61,805 nt of DNA from Alphaproteobacteria bacterium MarineAlpha9_Bin6. GTDB taxonomy: Bacteria; Pseudomonadota; Alphaproteobacteria; UBA7887. A program made the translations under genes and the position numbers. The notes under the pieces were generated by a model. That model was not told the origin of the DNA. It made no database searches and worked only from the letters and a program-made list of their open reading frames with translations. Positions 1 through 8,741 of the stretch are shown piece by piece. The stretch's first letter is position 1. Each line of letters begins with the position of its first letter. The stretch lies in assembly GCA_002937585.1 (NCBI GenBank), contig PTKE01000006.1, positions 1-61,805 of the forward strand, given 5' to 3'.

Positions 1-2
1 CA

Positions 3-1580
3 AATTTCGACCAATCAACTCGAGGAACATCATCTAGCCAAGCGTTGGCGTTTGGAGACAACAATGACGGCATGGAACTATTTATCAAAGGTAATCGCAG
101 CATTCTCGCTGTAAATAATGAAGCCACCAACCTCTCTGTTATGTATGGCAACCACGAGTCGAACCTGCCGGAAAACGCTGACGATATTCGTAAAGGAAAA
201 GCGGCAGTTGGTATCTCTATTATAGAAATCTCCCCACAAAATGGCCGCTGGTCCATTGTCAAAGATTCTGACTACAATCGACGGATTACGGCAGACCTGC
301 CCATGAAAATGACCGGACCCGCGCGTGGGCACAAGCTCCTAAGGACAAATGCCGATCCGGAGGGAACAAATCCAATAGGGACATGGAGTAATTGTGGCAG
401 TGGCCGCACACCTTGGGGCACCTATTTGGCCTGCGAAGAAAACTTTAATCATTACTTTTCCTCCAGTGATCCTTTGTACGAATTGACCAACGCCATGAAA
501 CGATATGGCATCGACATTGAGGACCGCGGCTACGATTGGGGGAAGTACGATGAGCGTTTTGATATCTCCAAGAATCCAAATGAACCCAACCGTTTCGGTT
601 ATATCGTTGAAGTCGATCCCTTAGACCCGTTATCAACACCAAAAAAACGATCAGCTCTAGGCCGATTCAAGCATGAAAATGCGGCAGTGGTTCTGAGTGG
701 TAAAGGTCATGTCGTAGTTTATATGGGAGACGATGAACACGGCGAGTTTCTCTATCGATTTATAAGTAAAGAAAGATACCACCCCAGTGGGGATAACTCC
801 GATCTTCTAGAAGAAGGGAGCCTATACGTAGCCAAGTTTCACGATGATATGAGCGGCGAATGGATGGAACTAGAGCCGCAAACCACAGGTATGATTTCTC
901 AAGCAGAAATATGCATCTATACCCGCCAAGCCGCCTCAGCTGTTAAAGCAACAACTATGGACAGACCAGAGTGGATTGCGACAAATCCCAATAAAGTCGA
1001 GGCTTATTGCTGTCTGACAAACAATAAAAACCGTGGGAAAAAGCCGAACGCAGGTGGAGATGAAACCCCGGTTAATGGCCCAAACCCGCGTATAGACAAT
1101 AAGTATGGTCAAATTGTTCGATGGACTCCCACTGATAAGGACCATACTAACTCTGGGTTTGCCTGGGACCTTTTTGTGCTTGCAGGAAACCCCACAGCGC
1201 ATTCCGATTTATACGCGGGTTCTAAAAATATTAATCAGAACAATTTATTTAATTCACCAGATGGAATCACGGTCGATAATAACGGCTTGATGTGGATACG
1301 AACTGACGGCATATACAGCAATGAGGGTGATTTTGCAGGCATGGGAAACAATCAGATGTTGGTTGCTGACACAACCACCGGAGAAATAAAACGCTTTCTA
1401 GTTGGACCGATCGAATGTGAAATTACCGGGCTCGCGTGGAGCGCCGATAAAAAAACCTTGTTCCTCGGCATCCAGCATCCCGGCGACAAGGGCGGAGGAC
1501 ATTTCCCCGACGGAGGCAAAAATGTGCCGCGATCTTCAATTATTGCAATTAAACGAAATGACGGCCAGACAATCGGTTAA
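3..1580 (+). CDS. PhoX-family (DUF839) alkaline phosphatase, 5' truncated
   Basis: The reading frame is open from the first bases of the window, so the N-terminus and any Tat signal lie upstream. A TTG at 45 is not a credible start because in-frame family-like sequence precedes it. Family features seen are an N-terminal FGDNNDG-like segment, the CGSGRTPWGTYLACEENF block, a YRFIS strand region, and MDRPEWIA followed by a Ca-site-like Asp/Asn-rich stretch. PhoX proteins are calcium/iron phosphomonoesterases exported to the periplasm that release phosphate from organic esters. The C-terminal half (SPDGITVDNNGLMWI, then an ITGLAWS blade) fits the expected beta-propeller. No other phosphate gene is adjacent. 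The family call is firm; activity as a phosphatase is inferred. Confidence 0.88.
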   Translation, partial: NFDQSTRGTSSSQALAFGDNNDGMELFIKGNRSILAVNNEATNLSVMYGNHESNLPENADDIRKGKAAVGISIIEISPQNGRWSIVKDSDYNRRITADLPMKMTGPARGHKLLRTNADPEGTNPIGTWSNCGSGRTPWGTYLACEENFNHYFSSSDPLYELTNAMKRYGIDIEDRGYDWGKYDERFDISKNPNEPNRFGYIVEVDPLDPLSTPKKRSALGRFKHENAAVVLSGKGHVVVYMGDDEHGEFLYRFISKERYHPSGDNSDLLEEGSLYVAKFHDDMSGEWMELEPQTTGMISQAEICIYTRQAASAVKATTMDRPEWIATNPNKVEAYCCLTNNKNRGKKPNAGGDETPVNGPNPRIDNKYGQIVRWTPTDKDHTNSGFAWDLFVLAGNPTAHSDLYAGSKNINQNNLFNSPDGITVDNNGLMWIRTDGIYSNEGDFAGMGNNQMLVADTTTGEIKRFLVGPIECEITGLAWSADKKTLFLGIQHPGDKGGGHFPDGGKNVPRSSIIAIKRNDGQTIG

Positions 1581-1631
1581 TCAAGGAAAAAGAAACCTGG
1601 GAATTCCCTGAGAGTGTTAGCTCCCAATCCT

Positions 1632-2507
1632 TCAAGGCATTGTGAGAATCTTTCGAAGGACAGGAAGTAGATAACTTCGGAAATGTGCTGGGTTTTCCGA
1701 CATTGGGAAATGTCCCAATTTTTTCATGATGGTGACTTCCGACCCAGAAATGGAGCGACCGGTGCGCTCGGTATCCTCGGGTGTGCAGGAAAAATCATAT
1801 TCGCCAGTCAAAAGAAACATGGGACAACGATCCGTATCAATTTGCGCAGAACGGTCCCTATAGTCGCTGTCTTGTCGATAAAAATGAAGGTCGCCCTTAA
1901 ATACACCAGGACCAGAGGAGAGATAACCCCACAACGTTTCCCAACGGTATTCATCTGGACTTTGTGGAGCTACCAATCCGGAAATTAACGCGGAACAAAC
2001 TTCGCCTCCATGCACATCTGGACGATGCAACCACTCCGTGTCATACCAAGGCTCCTGATAGTCAGAAGCTTCCAAACCGATGACAGCGCGCAATTCTTCT
2101 GAATGATGCAAAGCCAGTTCTAACACAACTCTGCCACCCATAGAGCACCCCATTACGACGGGACGTTCGAGTCCAAGACCCCGGCAAAATGCTGTTATAG
2201 CCTCAACATAACCCTCTGTGGTGAGGCGGTACTCCTCCTCATGGTATCCTATAGGCGGCAAGCTTTTTCCGTGCCACGGCAAGTCAAACGCGATAACCCT
2301 AAAATTACGGGTTATATCGCCATCAGTCATGAGATGTCGGAATTGCCTACCATCCGCGCCAGCGGTATGCAAACAGACAAAGGGAATGCCGGTATTTTCG
2401 GCTAAAACACTTTCCTCATAATAAACCCGGTTATCCCGTCCCCCCAACTGCAAGTGTATATAACGGCCAACAATTGGCTCAATTTCAGCAGCATTTTTAG
2501 TCTGCAT
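1632..2507 (-). CDS. Alpha/beta hydrolase
   Basis: A 291-residue alpha/beta-hydrolase fold protein. The oxyanion region HTAGADGRQ lies near residues 47-55. The nucleophile elbow GCSMGG gives Ser122, Asp238 sits in GEYDF and His266 in LGHFP, so the catalytic triad is complete. No signal peptide is seen, so it is probably cytoplasmic. It starts 4 bases after the stop of the SCP2-like gene on the same strand, so the two are probably one transcript. Substrate is not evident; esters, lactones or C-C bond hydrolysis of ring-cleavage products are all possible for this family. It is convergent with the phosphatase gene, 51 bases away. Confidence 0.88.
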   Translation of the reverse strand: MQTKNAAEIEPIVGRYIHLQLGGRDNRVYYEESVLAENTGIPFVCLHTAGADGRQFRHLMTDGDITRNFRVIAFDLPWHGKSLPPIGYHEEEYRLTTEGYVEAITAFCRGLGLERPVVMGCSMGGRVVLELALHHSEELRAVIGLEASDYQEPWYDTEWLHRPDVHGGEVCSALISGLVAPQSPDEYRWETLWGYLSSGPGVFKGDLHFYRQDSDYRDRSAQIDTDRCPMFLLTGEYDFSCTPEDTERTGRSISGSEVTIMKKLGHFPMSENPAHFRSYLLPVLRKILTMP

Positions 2508-2511
2508 AATG

Positions 2512-2907
2512 TCAGCCCCCTATCATTGCGCGGGGTGCTGCCAACACCTCTTTTACATAGCGCAAGTTGGCCATTAGAGGATGTAAATCACCCTCTATGC
2601 TGGCCTGGCCAGTCTTTGCCATAGAGAAAATGTCATGCCAACCCGGCTCCGGAAAAGTTTCCCAGTGTTTCAACCACGCCTGGGTAGAAGCCTTTACAGC
2701 GAATGACCACGAGCGAAGCAGTGCTGGCCCACTCTGGATGTCTTCAATCCGACCTTCCTTGATCGTCACATAGTAAGGTCTGGAGTCGATCTTCATAAGA
2801 AACGTGGTGTTCAAAAATCGCCCCCGCCATACTAATTGCGGATTACCATTTACCAGACCCGGCAGTTGTTCAATACAATGAGTAATCACGTGGCTCATCT
2901 TATCCAT
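2512..2907 (-). CDS. Small SCP2-like sterol-carrier domain protein
   Basis: A 131-residue protein whose pattern resembles SCP2-type lipid-binding domains: a WRGRFLNTTFLMKI strand pair, then YYVTIKEGRIEDIQSGP, a W-rich helix, and a late TGQASIEGDLHPLMANLRYVKEVL helix. Such domains bind acyl chains or hydrophobic ligands in the cytoplasm. No signal peptide or membrane segment is visible. It is the first gene of a two-gene unit with the alpha/beta hydrolase, so it may hold or present that enzyme's hydrophobic substrate; this is inference. The family assignment is by overall pattern only and is moderate. Confidence 0.6.
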   Translation of the reverse strand: MDKMSHVITHCIEQLPGLVNGNPQLVWRGRFLNTTFLMKIDSRPYYVTIKEGRIEDIQSGPALLRSWSFAVKASTQAWLKHWETFPEPGWHDIFSMAKTGQASIEGDLHPLMANLRYVKEVLAAPRAMIGG

Positions 2908-3312
2908 CGAATTTGGGAATCAGACAGAAAGCCTGTCAAAACGAGCAAAAATAGGAACGATGTGGCTTTTGAAAATCATTATCTTTGATTCTCTGCGTCC
3001 GACTTAAGCACATTTTAGGTCACTTATATGGCCCACGGCACCAACTTGGTTTGGCACTCATTCTATACCTAAAGACATCAAAATGTTTGGAAGCATGTGT
3101 CCAAAATCTCTTATCCGCTCCGGCGAAAGATGATGTGTCGCACAAAAAGTGAGCAACATAGAAGATCATTTTTCTATTTATTAAAAAAGTCTCAAGACCA
3201 TCCAACATCTTTGTCATACTGACATACAGAAGTTTTCAGACATCGATAAGAAAGCTTTTGGCCGCCGTAAATGCAGACCAAGTGCAACCTACACGTTAAA
3301 GGCAGAAAATTC
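2908..3312. other. Divergent intergenic region, no gene seen
   Basis: About 400 bases between the divergent SCP2-like and SCO genes. It is AT-rich and must carry promoters for both directions, but no convincing -35/-10 pair, riboswitch or RNA could be picked out. A 65-codon minus-strand frame at 3020-3217 has no recognisable family pattern and is not called. Confidence 0.5.
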
Positions 3313-3924
3313 ATGTTGAGAGTCTTCCGATACGGCCTATGGGCCTTGCTTGCCGCCCTATGCATTGCGATAGCAGGTGCACTTTATGACCGGGAATCAA
3401 GTACAAATATCTTGGATGTCCCTGCTCAAAGCAGTCCGATCGGGGCACCTTTCCGATTAATCGATCATAATGGCGCTCTAATTACCGAACAGGCAATGGA
3501 AGGCCAGCCGGCAGCCGTGTTTTTCGGATTCACACATTGTCCCGAAATATGCCCAACGACGCTCTATGATCTCGCTAATTGGTTAGGTAGGCTAGGGGAC
3601 GACGGCAGAAACCTTAAGGTGTTCTTCGTCAGCGTAGATCCTTTGCGCGACACTCCCCAAATAATGAAAGAGTATGTGGGCAAGTTCTCAAACAGGATTA
3701 CAGGTATTACTGGGGATCCAGGTGAGATCGCTAAATTAACAAAAGCCTGGCATGTTTACACAAAACTCGTACCTCTTGAGGACGGAGAATATACGATGGA
3801 CCATACGGCTTCGATTTTTCTTGTTAGTAAGGATGGCAGACTACAAGGCACCATCGGTTATCAGGACGAACCCGATGTCGCATTAAAAAAATTGCGCATT
3901 CTCGTTTCTTCCCAGTCTTCATGA
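3313..3924 (+). CDS. SCO1/SenC family copper chaperone / thiol protein
   Basis: A membrane-anchored thioredoxin-fold protein of 203 residues. An N-terminal hydrophobic segment (about residues 7-25) anchors it to the inner membrane with the domain in the periplasm. The copper site is complete: Cys76 and Cys80 in THCPEICPTT and His164 in MDHTASIF. SCO proteins deliver copper to the CuA centre of cytochrome oxidase or act as thiol reductases. The start is ATG 3313, with AAAGG about 10 bases upstream; an ATG at 3271 would add 14 residues without a good ribosome site. No oxidase genes are nearby. Confidence 0.9.
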   Translation: MLRVFRYGLWALLAALCIAIAGALYDRESSTNILDVPAQSSPIGAPFRLIDHNGALITEQAMEGQPAAVFFGFTHCPEICPTTLYDLANWLGRLGDDGRNLKVFFVSVDPLRDTPQIMKEYVGKFSNRITGITGDPGEIAKLTKAWHVYTKLVPLEDGEYTMDHTASIFLVSKDGRLQGTIGYQDEPDVALKKLRILVSSQSS

Positions 3925-4174
3925 ACATCATCTTTAAGACAGTTCGACAGGGATATACGGGATACATAGAGCTAGATATGGTTTACGGCTATTATTTTAA
4001 ACAATGCAAATACCAAACCAACATAAGAAATAAAGACCGTTGGATGCTGCGCTTTTCATCCGCTAGAGCGTAGACGCACAGTATAATGGTCATTAAACTT
4101 ATGCACTCGATGCGCTAGCCAGGTACAGGACGAACCTTGTTCTTGGAAACTGGGATTTGTGCGGAAACTTCATC

Positions 4175-4599
4175 ATGCCAGCTGGCGCCAAAAGACCACC
4201 GAAGCTCTATGTTAACCAACAACGCGTCTTCGACACATTAAAGGCGGAGACACGCCCACTTACCGCATACGAAGTAATTGATCGTGTAAGCACCAATGGA
4301 GTGTGGGCGCCGCCAACAGTTTATCGTGCTCTGAAACGATTGATTGAAGAGGGCCTCGTTCACCGCCTAGAAAGCCGGAACGCGTTTTTAGCTTGCACTC
4401 ACCCCACCAAAATCATGCACGGGTTGTCTTCGCAATTTGCGTTAATTCCGGGATAACTCAAAAGTTGTCAGATGCTGAAATCGCTACTCGATTAAAGACT
4501 CGGGCTAACGAAAATGATTTTTTTGTCGCGCAAGTGACACTGGAACTTCGAGAACTCTGTCCTGCATGGTTGACATCACAAAGTACCTTCACGCAATAG
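4175..4599 (+). pseudogene. Fur/Zur-family regulator, frameshifted
   Basis: The first part, read from ATG 4175 (a TTG at 4157 is also in frame), is the winged-helix half of a Zur-type repressor: QRVFDTLKAETRPLTAYEVIDRV, then a PPTVYRALKRLIEEGLVHRLESRNAF helix-wing. After ACTHP (near 4405-4410) the frame runs off to a stop at 4454, while the -1 frame continues the family from HQNHARVVFAIC to TLELRELCPAW, ending at 4599. One C missing from the run at about 4407-4410 explains it. In the continued frame the family's CxxCG reads CVNSG and the terminal CxxC reads CPAW, so both structural zinc pairs have lost a cysteine. That argues for real decay rather than only a sequencing error. Confidence 0.75.
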
Positions 4600-4727
4600 A
4601 TACACACAAAACGCGTGTATTTATTAGCGCTTGTTTATTTTCTTTACGAGAAGAATTCAGTACTCCTACGAAGCAAATGAATCCAAACTGCGTTAACGAT
4701 CTGACGGTTCACAAATAGGAACTTCTT

Positions 4728-5021
4728 ATGGCTGTTACTGTCATCGCAAAAGTAAAAGCTGAGCAAGGTATGGCAACAATCTGGGTGTCTGCATTCAAGG
4801 ACATTTTAACAGACACACGCGTTTATGAGGCAAACATCAGTATTGAATTGATACAAAACCAGGATGACCTCAGTGCGTTACTCCCGATTGAGCAGTGGGA
4901 AACTCGAGCTCAATACGAAAATTATCTCACCTGGCGAACAGAAATTGGAACCTTGCCCAAAATCGTGGAACAAATCCATGGCCCACCAAATATTCGATAC
5001 TTCAATCCTACAGATTCCTAG
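4728..5021 (+). CDS. ABM-type (antibiotic biosynthesis monooxygenase) domain protein
   Basis: A 97-residue single-domain protein of the dimeric ferredoxin-like ABM fold. It opens with VTVIAKVKAEQGM, has an acidic central strand (ISIELIQNQDD) and a late PIEQWETRAQYENYL helix, the usual order. Members are cofactorless monooxygenases or heme-degrading or quinol-oxidising enzymes, and many are unassigned. A ribosome site (AATAGGAA) sits 7-12 bases before the ATG. It lies between the broken Zur gene and a short-chain dehydrogenase, 169 bases upstream of the latter, and may share its transcript. Substrate unknown. Confidence 0.75.
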   Translation: MAVTVIAKVKAEQGMATIWVSAFKDILTDTRVYEANISIELIQNQDDLSALLPIEQWETRAQYENYLTWRTEIGTLPKIVEQIHGPPNIRYFNPTDS

Positions 5022-5190
5022 TCCCTCACGATTTCTTGAAATGTAGCGGTCCGTCATTTTCAAAACCCATGGCAGCGTACAACGTTCGGATCATAGATAA
5101 AGCTGCTAACGGCACACAAACAGTAACACCTTGCATTCTACTGAATGTTTTGCGCAGGAAAATACTCCATCCCAATGAGGAATAATTATA

Positions 5191-5961
5191 ATGCAAATTG
5201 ACGGCTCATCTGCTGTAATCACAGGTGGCTCTTCTGGTTTAGGTGCCGCGACCAGTCGTGAACTGGCTCAAGCAGGGGCCAGGGTGGCGATCTTTGATCT
5301 AAACAAAGATGAGGGAAAGCGCCTTGCTTCTCAATTAAATGGAGTTTTTGTCCACTGTGACGTCGCCGACGAGAGTTCGGCGACGAGGGCTTTCCTCACG
5401 GCCGAAAAGCAACACGGCATCGCACAACTCTTGATCAACTGCGCAGGAATAGCACCCATGGCCAGGATCGTCAGGCGTTCCGGCCCACATGAACTAACAA
5501 CCTTCGAAGAGATCATTCGTGTAAACCTCACCGGCACGTTCAACTGCGTACGTCTAGCAGCTGCGTCGATGGCTAAGCTCGACCCTGAAAAAAACGCTGA
5601 CCGAGGCGTGATCATTAACACCGCATCTGTAGCCGGATTCGATGGAAACGTCGGCAGCGTAGCCTATGCCGCCTCCAAGGCGGCCGTTGCCGGCATGACC
5701 TTGCCACTCGCACGTGACCTCGCAGAATATGACATAAGAGTGGTTGCAATCGCACCAGGGGCGTTTGATACACCTATGTATGGCAGCCTTGAACAACGGG
5801 CCGCAAATAAAATGCTTAACGACATTTTATCGCCTAAGAGAATGGGTCAACCACCAGAATTTGCAAAACTAGTGCGGCACATTATTGAAAATCAGATGCT
5901 GAATGGTGAGGTTATTCGGCTTGATGCCGGAATCCGAATGGCCGCCAGCTACAGCGATTGA
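5191..5961 (+). CDS. SDR oxidoreductase, HSD17B10-like 3-hydroxyacyl-CoA dehydrogenase
   Basis: A classical short-chain dehydrogenase of 256 residues. The NAD-binding TGGSSGLG is at 11-18, Asp36 in IFDLN suggests NAD rather than NADP, NCAG is at 83-86, and the catalytic set is Ser146, Tyr159 and Lys163 (YAASK). Length and motifs, especially RGVIINTASVA, GMTLP.ARDLA, IAPG.F.TP and the ending GEVIRLDAGIRM, follow mitochondrial type-10 17-beta-HSD / 3-hydroxyacyl-CoA dehydrogenase type 2 closely. Those enzymes oxidise short or branched 3-hydroxyacyl-CoAs in isoleucine and fatty acid breakdown. It would act in the cytoplasm; exact substrate is inferred. Confidence 0.88.
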   Translation: MQIDGSSAVITGGSSGLGAATSRELAQAGARVAIFDLNKDEGKRLASQLNGVFVHCDVADESSATRAFLTAEKQHGIAQLLINCAGIAPMARIVRRSGPHELTTFEEIIRVNLTGTFNCVRLAAASMAKLDPEKNADRGVIINTASVAGFDGNVGSVAYAASKAAVAGMTLPLARDLAEYDIRVVAIAPGAFDTPMYGSLEQRAANKMLNDILSPKRMGQPPEFAKLVRHIIENQMLNGEVIRLDAGIRMAASYSD

Positions 5962-6145
5962 TAAATTTTTCTTACATACCGATATTAGGCACGCCATAAA
6001 TTATTCAGTGACTGATACCACTCAGACGCGTTTGCTCACGCTGCAGCACCTTGCGAACTAAAAAATCCACTTGGAGTTTCATTCGCAAAAGCTGCCAAGA
6101 AAGGTTCTTCAAATCATAAAACCGTGTAACTTCAAGCGCCGTCGC

Positions 6146-7666
6146 TCAAGCAGCAATTAAGGCACGAGCCGTTGGATAAATTGTCCGCGGGTTGAGACGG
6201 GCCACTATTGCCGCATGCTTTGCAGCGGCAATAAGGTGGACACCCCTCAGCTCATCACGAGTTGCGTAAAACTCTTCATACGCTGCCTGCTGCATTTTAT
6301 ATGCATGCATCTCCGATTGATCATCGTGACATACCTGCTCAGCCATCAAATCAAAAAATGGTGTGGGATCATGGCCACGCTCAACATAACGTTGTGCCAG
6401 CGCGGCAGATTTTAACACACTCGTTGGCGCTACAAGCTCCGCGATTGATCCGGTCAATGTTGAAAGATCAAAGGACGGCTGTTCGTCTAAGCCACCACTT
6501 ATGGCATTGAGCAATTGGTCTTGGTCATCGTCAGCTGACGAAACCGTATCATTCGACGCCGAATCAAGTGTCCATGCTAAAGTACGATCCAGATGTCGTA
6601 TCTCATAGCCTTGGCCCCAAGATAGCAGTACCAGCAAACGGGTGCGACGGCTCAAGCCTGACAACGATAGCAAGTAACGGCGCGCATTGATTCCAGTATG
6701 CATGTGCACATCAAATGGGTTACCGGTCTGTGATCGCAGAAACCGCTGCGCACCTCCGACAGAGAGACCTTCCAACGCCCCCATTAAGGAGAGCCCTCTA
6801 GCGAGTTCATCCGCTACGAGTGCAGGGGTATCACAAATACTATCGATGCTCGACACACGATCTGCCAACGCACGAATAGCTTCAGTCTCTTCAGTTGAGG
6901 TCTCTACTAATCGGTCTTCGTTCTCCAAAGATCCATCGCTAATCAGGTCTTCAAGACTAGAAAAATTCCGATAAAGAGAAATACCCTCGGCAATGATTCG
7001 ACCGCGCTCCCCTTCTCCATATTCTAACATTGGATGACGACAGAGAAATCTTACAGGTGGCCGCAAAATAACCTCCGCATGCTCCCACCCAACGGCGTCA
7101 AGTGCACGAAATGCATAAACCGCGTAAAGAAGGTAGTGATCGTCAAGAGCATTTCGCGGGACCGCTACTTGCAACAGAGCCTCCATGATCTCCCCAGGCC
7201 CGGCCACTTTAAGCAAGGCCACCAGATTCCGTTCCGCCGCAGGGGCGATCCTCTTCTTCAAGGCAGTGCTAAAACCTGAGATCAAATCCTCTTTGCTCAA
7301 CTGCTCTAGGTCGGAGGATTGGACCCGCGCCATCGCAGTCGAGCCCATGTCTGGAGAGTGAATATGCTTATTCGCAAGAGCCACACTTTGAATAACTGGC
7401 AGGAAAGCGCCCGTTCCAGAGATTCGCTCAGCTAAACGCTCCACCGCATGCAATCCGGACACTGGATGGATAGGACCCCCATGATGCAAGGGAGGCAATT
7501 CTGTCGAGCGACTGACAGCGAGGGCCGCCGCCAACAACAAGGCCCTGGGTGATCCTCCTTCGCTGAGTTTGCCATAAGTAGCGTTAACTATATCTTCTGG
7601 CTCAGTCTCTTCGACGAAACACACTAAATCTTCAATTGGCGCCTCAAAATGTACCAAGCCGAGCAT
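6146..7666 (-). CDS. Large helical protein of unknown function
   Basis: A 506-residue acidic protein that I do not recognise. It looks almost wholly alpha-helical, with many short amphipathic helices, and has no signal peptide or membrane span, so it is probably cytoplasmic. Histidines cluster near the N-terminus (His61, His62, His67, His73, then His101 and His103 in KHIHSPD). A later segment contains DVHMHTGINARRY and SRRTRLLVLLSWGQGYEIRHLDR. These could form a metal or cofactor site, but that is a guess. Codon use looks native. It stands alone, convergent with the HSD10-like gene and divergent from a GST; a terminator-like hairpin lies in its upstream region at 7823-7852. Confidence 0.85.
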   Translation of the reverse strand: MLGLVHFEAPIEDLVCFVEETEPEDIVNATYGKLSEGGSPRALLLAAALAVSRSTELPPLHHGGPIHPVSGLHAVERLAERISGTGAFLPVIQSVALANKHIHSPDMGSTAMARVQSSDLEQLSKEDLISGFSTALKKRIAPAAERNLVALLKVAGPGEIMEALLQVAVPRNALDDHYLLYAVYAFRALDAVGWEHAEVILRPPVRFLCRHPMLEYGEGERGRIIAEGISLYRNFSSLEDLISDGSLENEDRLVETSTEETEAIRALADRVSSIDSICDTPALVADELARGLSLMGALEGLSVGGAQRFLRSQTGNPFDVHMHTGINARRYLLSLSGLSRRTRLLVLLSWGQGYEIRHLDRTLAWTLDSASNDTVSSADDDQDQLLNAISGGLDEQPSFDLSTLTGSIAELVAPTSVLKSAALAQRYVERGHDPTPFFDLMAEQVCHDDQSEMHAYKMQQAAYEEFYATRDELRGVHLIAAAKHAAIVARLNPRTIYPTARALIAA

Positions 7667-7822
7667 TTTTAATATCCTTACACACTGCCAACAAAGCTAG
7701 CCTGAACAGCGCCAGTGTAGCATAGAGCAAACAAACCACTATCCTGACCATTTAAAGTTCGTAGACTGTCACAAATATACTGCTTAATTTGCGTTTAACA
7801 GCTTTTGTAAAAGAACTTTAGC

Positions 7823-7852
7823 AAAAAAATGCCCCCTAATCATAGGGTGGGC
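7823..7852 (-). terminator. Intrinsic-terminator-like hairpin
   Basis: On the minus strand TGCCC-AC-CCTA pairs with TAGGGGGCA around a TGAT loop (nine pairs with a two-base bulge), followed directly by seven T residues. This is the full form of a rho-independent terminator. It lies between the divergent unknown gene (start 7666) and the GST gene (start 7966), so it would either stop antisense transcripts crossing the GST gene or act as a leader attenuator for the 506-residue protein. Confidence 0.6.
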
Positions 7853-7965
7853 ACGCGATATCAGAATCCTTGCCCATCAAAAATTAACTTTAACCAGAAA
7901 TGCCCTTTTTCATTTGGCACCTAACCAGTATCGCAAGACTCGGTTACTTTGAGGAGATTATATCG

Positions 7966-8598
7966 ATGAGGCTCTATGATTTTGGCCCCGCTGCCAACTC
8001 GAGACGCGTGCGAATATTTTTATCTGAGAAGGGAATTGAGATCCCAATTGTCGAGCTCAACGTGCGTGAAGATGCACAATTTAAAGAGCCGTTTACAACA
8101 ATGAATCCGTTCCACTGCGTTCCATTCTTAGAATTGGACGATGGCACCGTAATTGCAGAGTCAATAAGCATTTGTCGATATCTTGAGGAACTTCATCCGG
8201 AACCTTCCCTCTTTGGGCGGAATGCAGCGCAGCGCGCAACAATCGACATGTGGAACAGACGCGTCGAGCTTGATGGCTTCATGCCGGCCTTACATGCCTC
8301 TCGGAATGATATCCCGTTGTTTAAGGGGCGTGTTGTTCCTGGCACTCGCACTGACCTTGAACAATTACCCGAGATGGTCCAACGCGGAAAAGAAATGTTA
8401 GATATTTTTCTTGCTCGACTCGACCCACAACTAGCGAACAATGCTTTCATTGCAGACGCTAATATTAGTATCGCCGATATCACATGTTATTTTGTGATAA
8501 ATATGGCAAACCATTTCGAAATGAATATCAAATCAAAGTACCCGAATATTTTCCGCTGGCACAAAGAATTCAGTACCCGCCCTAGTACCGAGGCGTAG
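7966..8598 (+). CDS. Glutathione S-transferase family protein
   Basis: A 210-residue GST. The thioredoxin-fold half begins RLYDFGPAANSRRVRIFLSEKG, has the cis-proline loop NPFHCVPFLEL and the glutathione gamma-glutamyl contact ESISICRYLE. The C-terminal helical half carries the usual ISIADITCYF N-capping motif. GAGGAG at 7951-7956 sits nine bases before ATG 7966, which fixes the start; an ATG-led extension to 7900 is unlikely. Soluble and cytoplasmic. It may detoxify or isomerise electrophilic intermediates of the neighbouring catabolic genes, which is inference. It is convergent with a second, unrelated-looking GST-family gene. Confidence 0.88.
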   Translation: MRLYDFGPAANSRRVRIFLSEKGIEIPIVELNVREDAQFKEPFTTMNPFHCVPFLELDDGTVIAESISICRYLEELHPEPSLFGRNAAQRATIDMWNRRVELDGFMPALHASRNDIPLFKGRVVPGTRTDLEQLPEMVQRGKEMLDIFLARLDPQLANNAFIADANISIADITCYFVINMANHFEMNIKSKYPNIFRWHKEFSTRPSTEA

Positions 8599-8741
8599 GA
8601 AGAAATTTTAAAACAGCTGTATACATTTAGCTAACCAATCATTCGAAATTATTGCCAAAAAAGCAGCGGAGAATGTTCGAAACAATGCCAAACCACGAGC
8701 CGAATCAATACCGCGCAATCCACAAAATCGAAAAATATATG

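Noticed and set aside
3020-3217. 65-codon minus-strand frame in the SCP2-SCO gap
   Set aside because: No ribosome site, family pattern or plausible partner, and the codon pattern is not like that of neighbouring genes.
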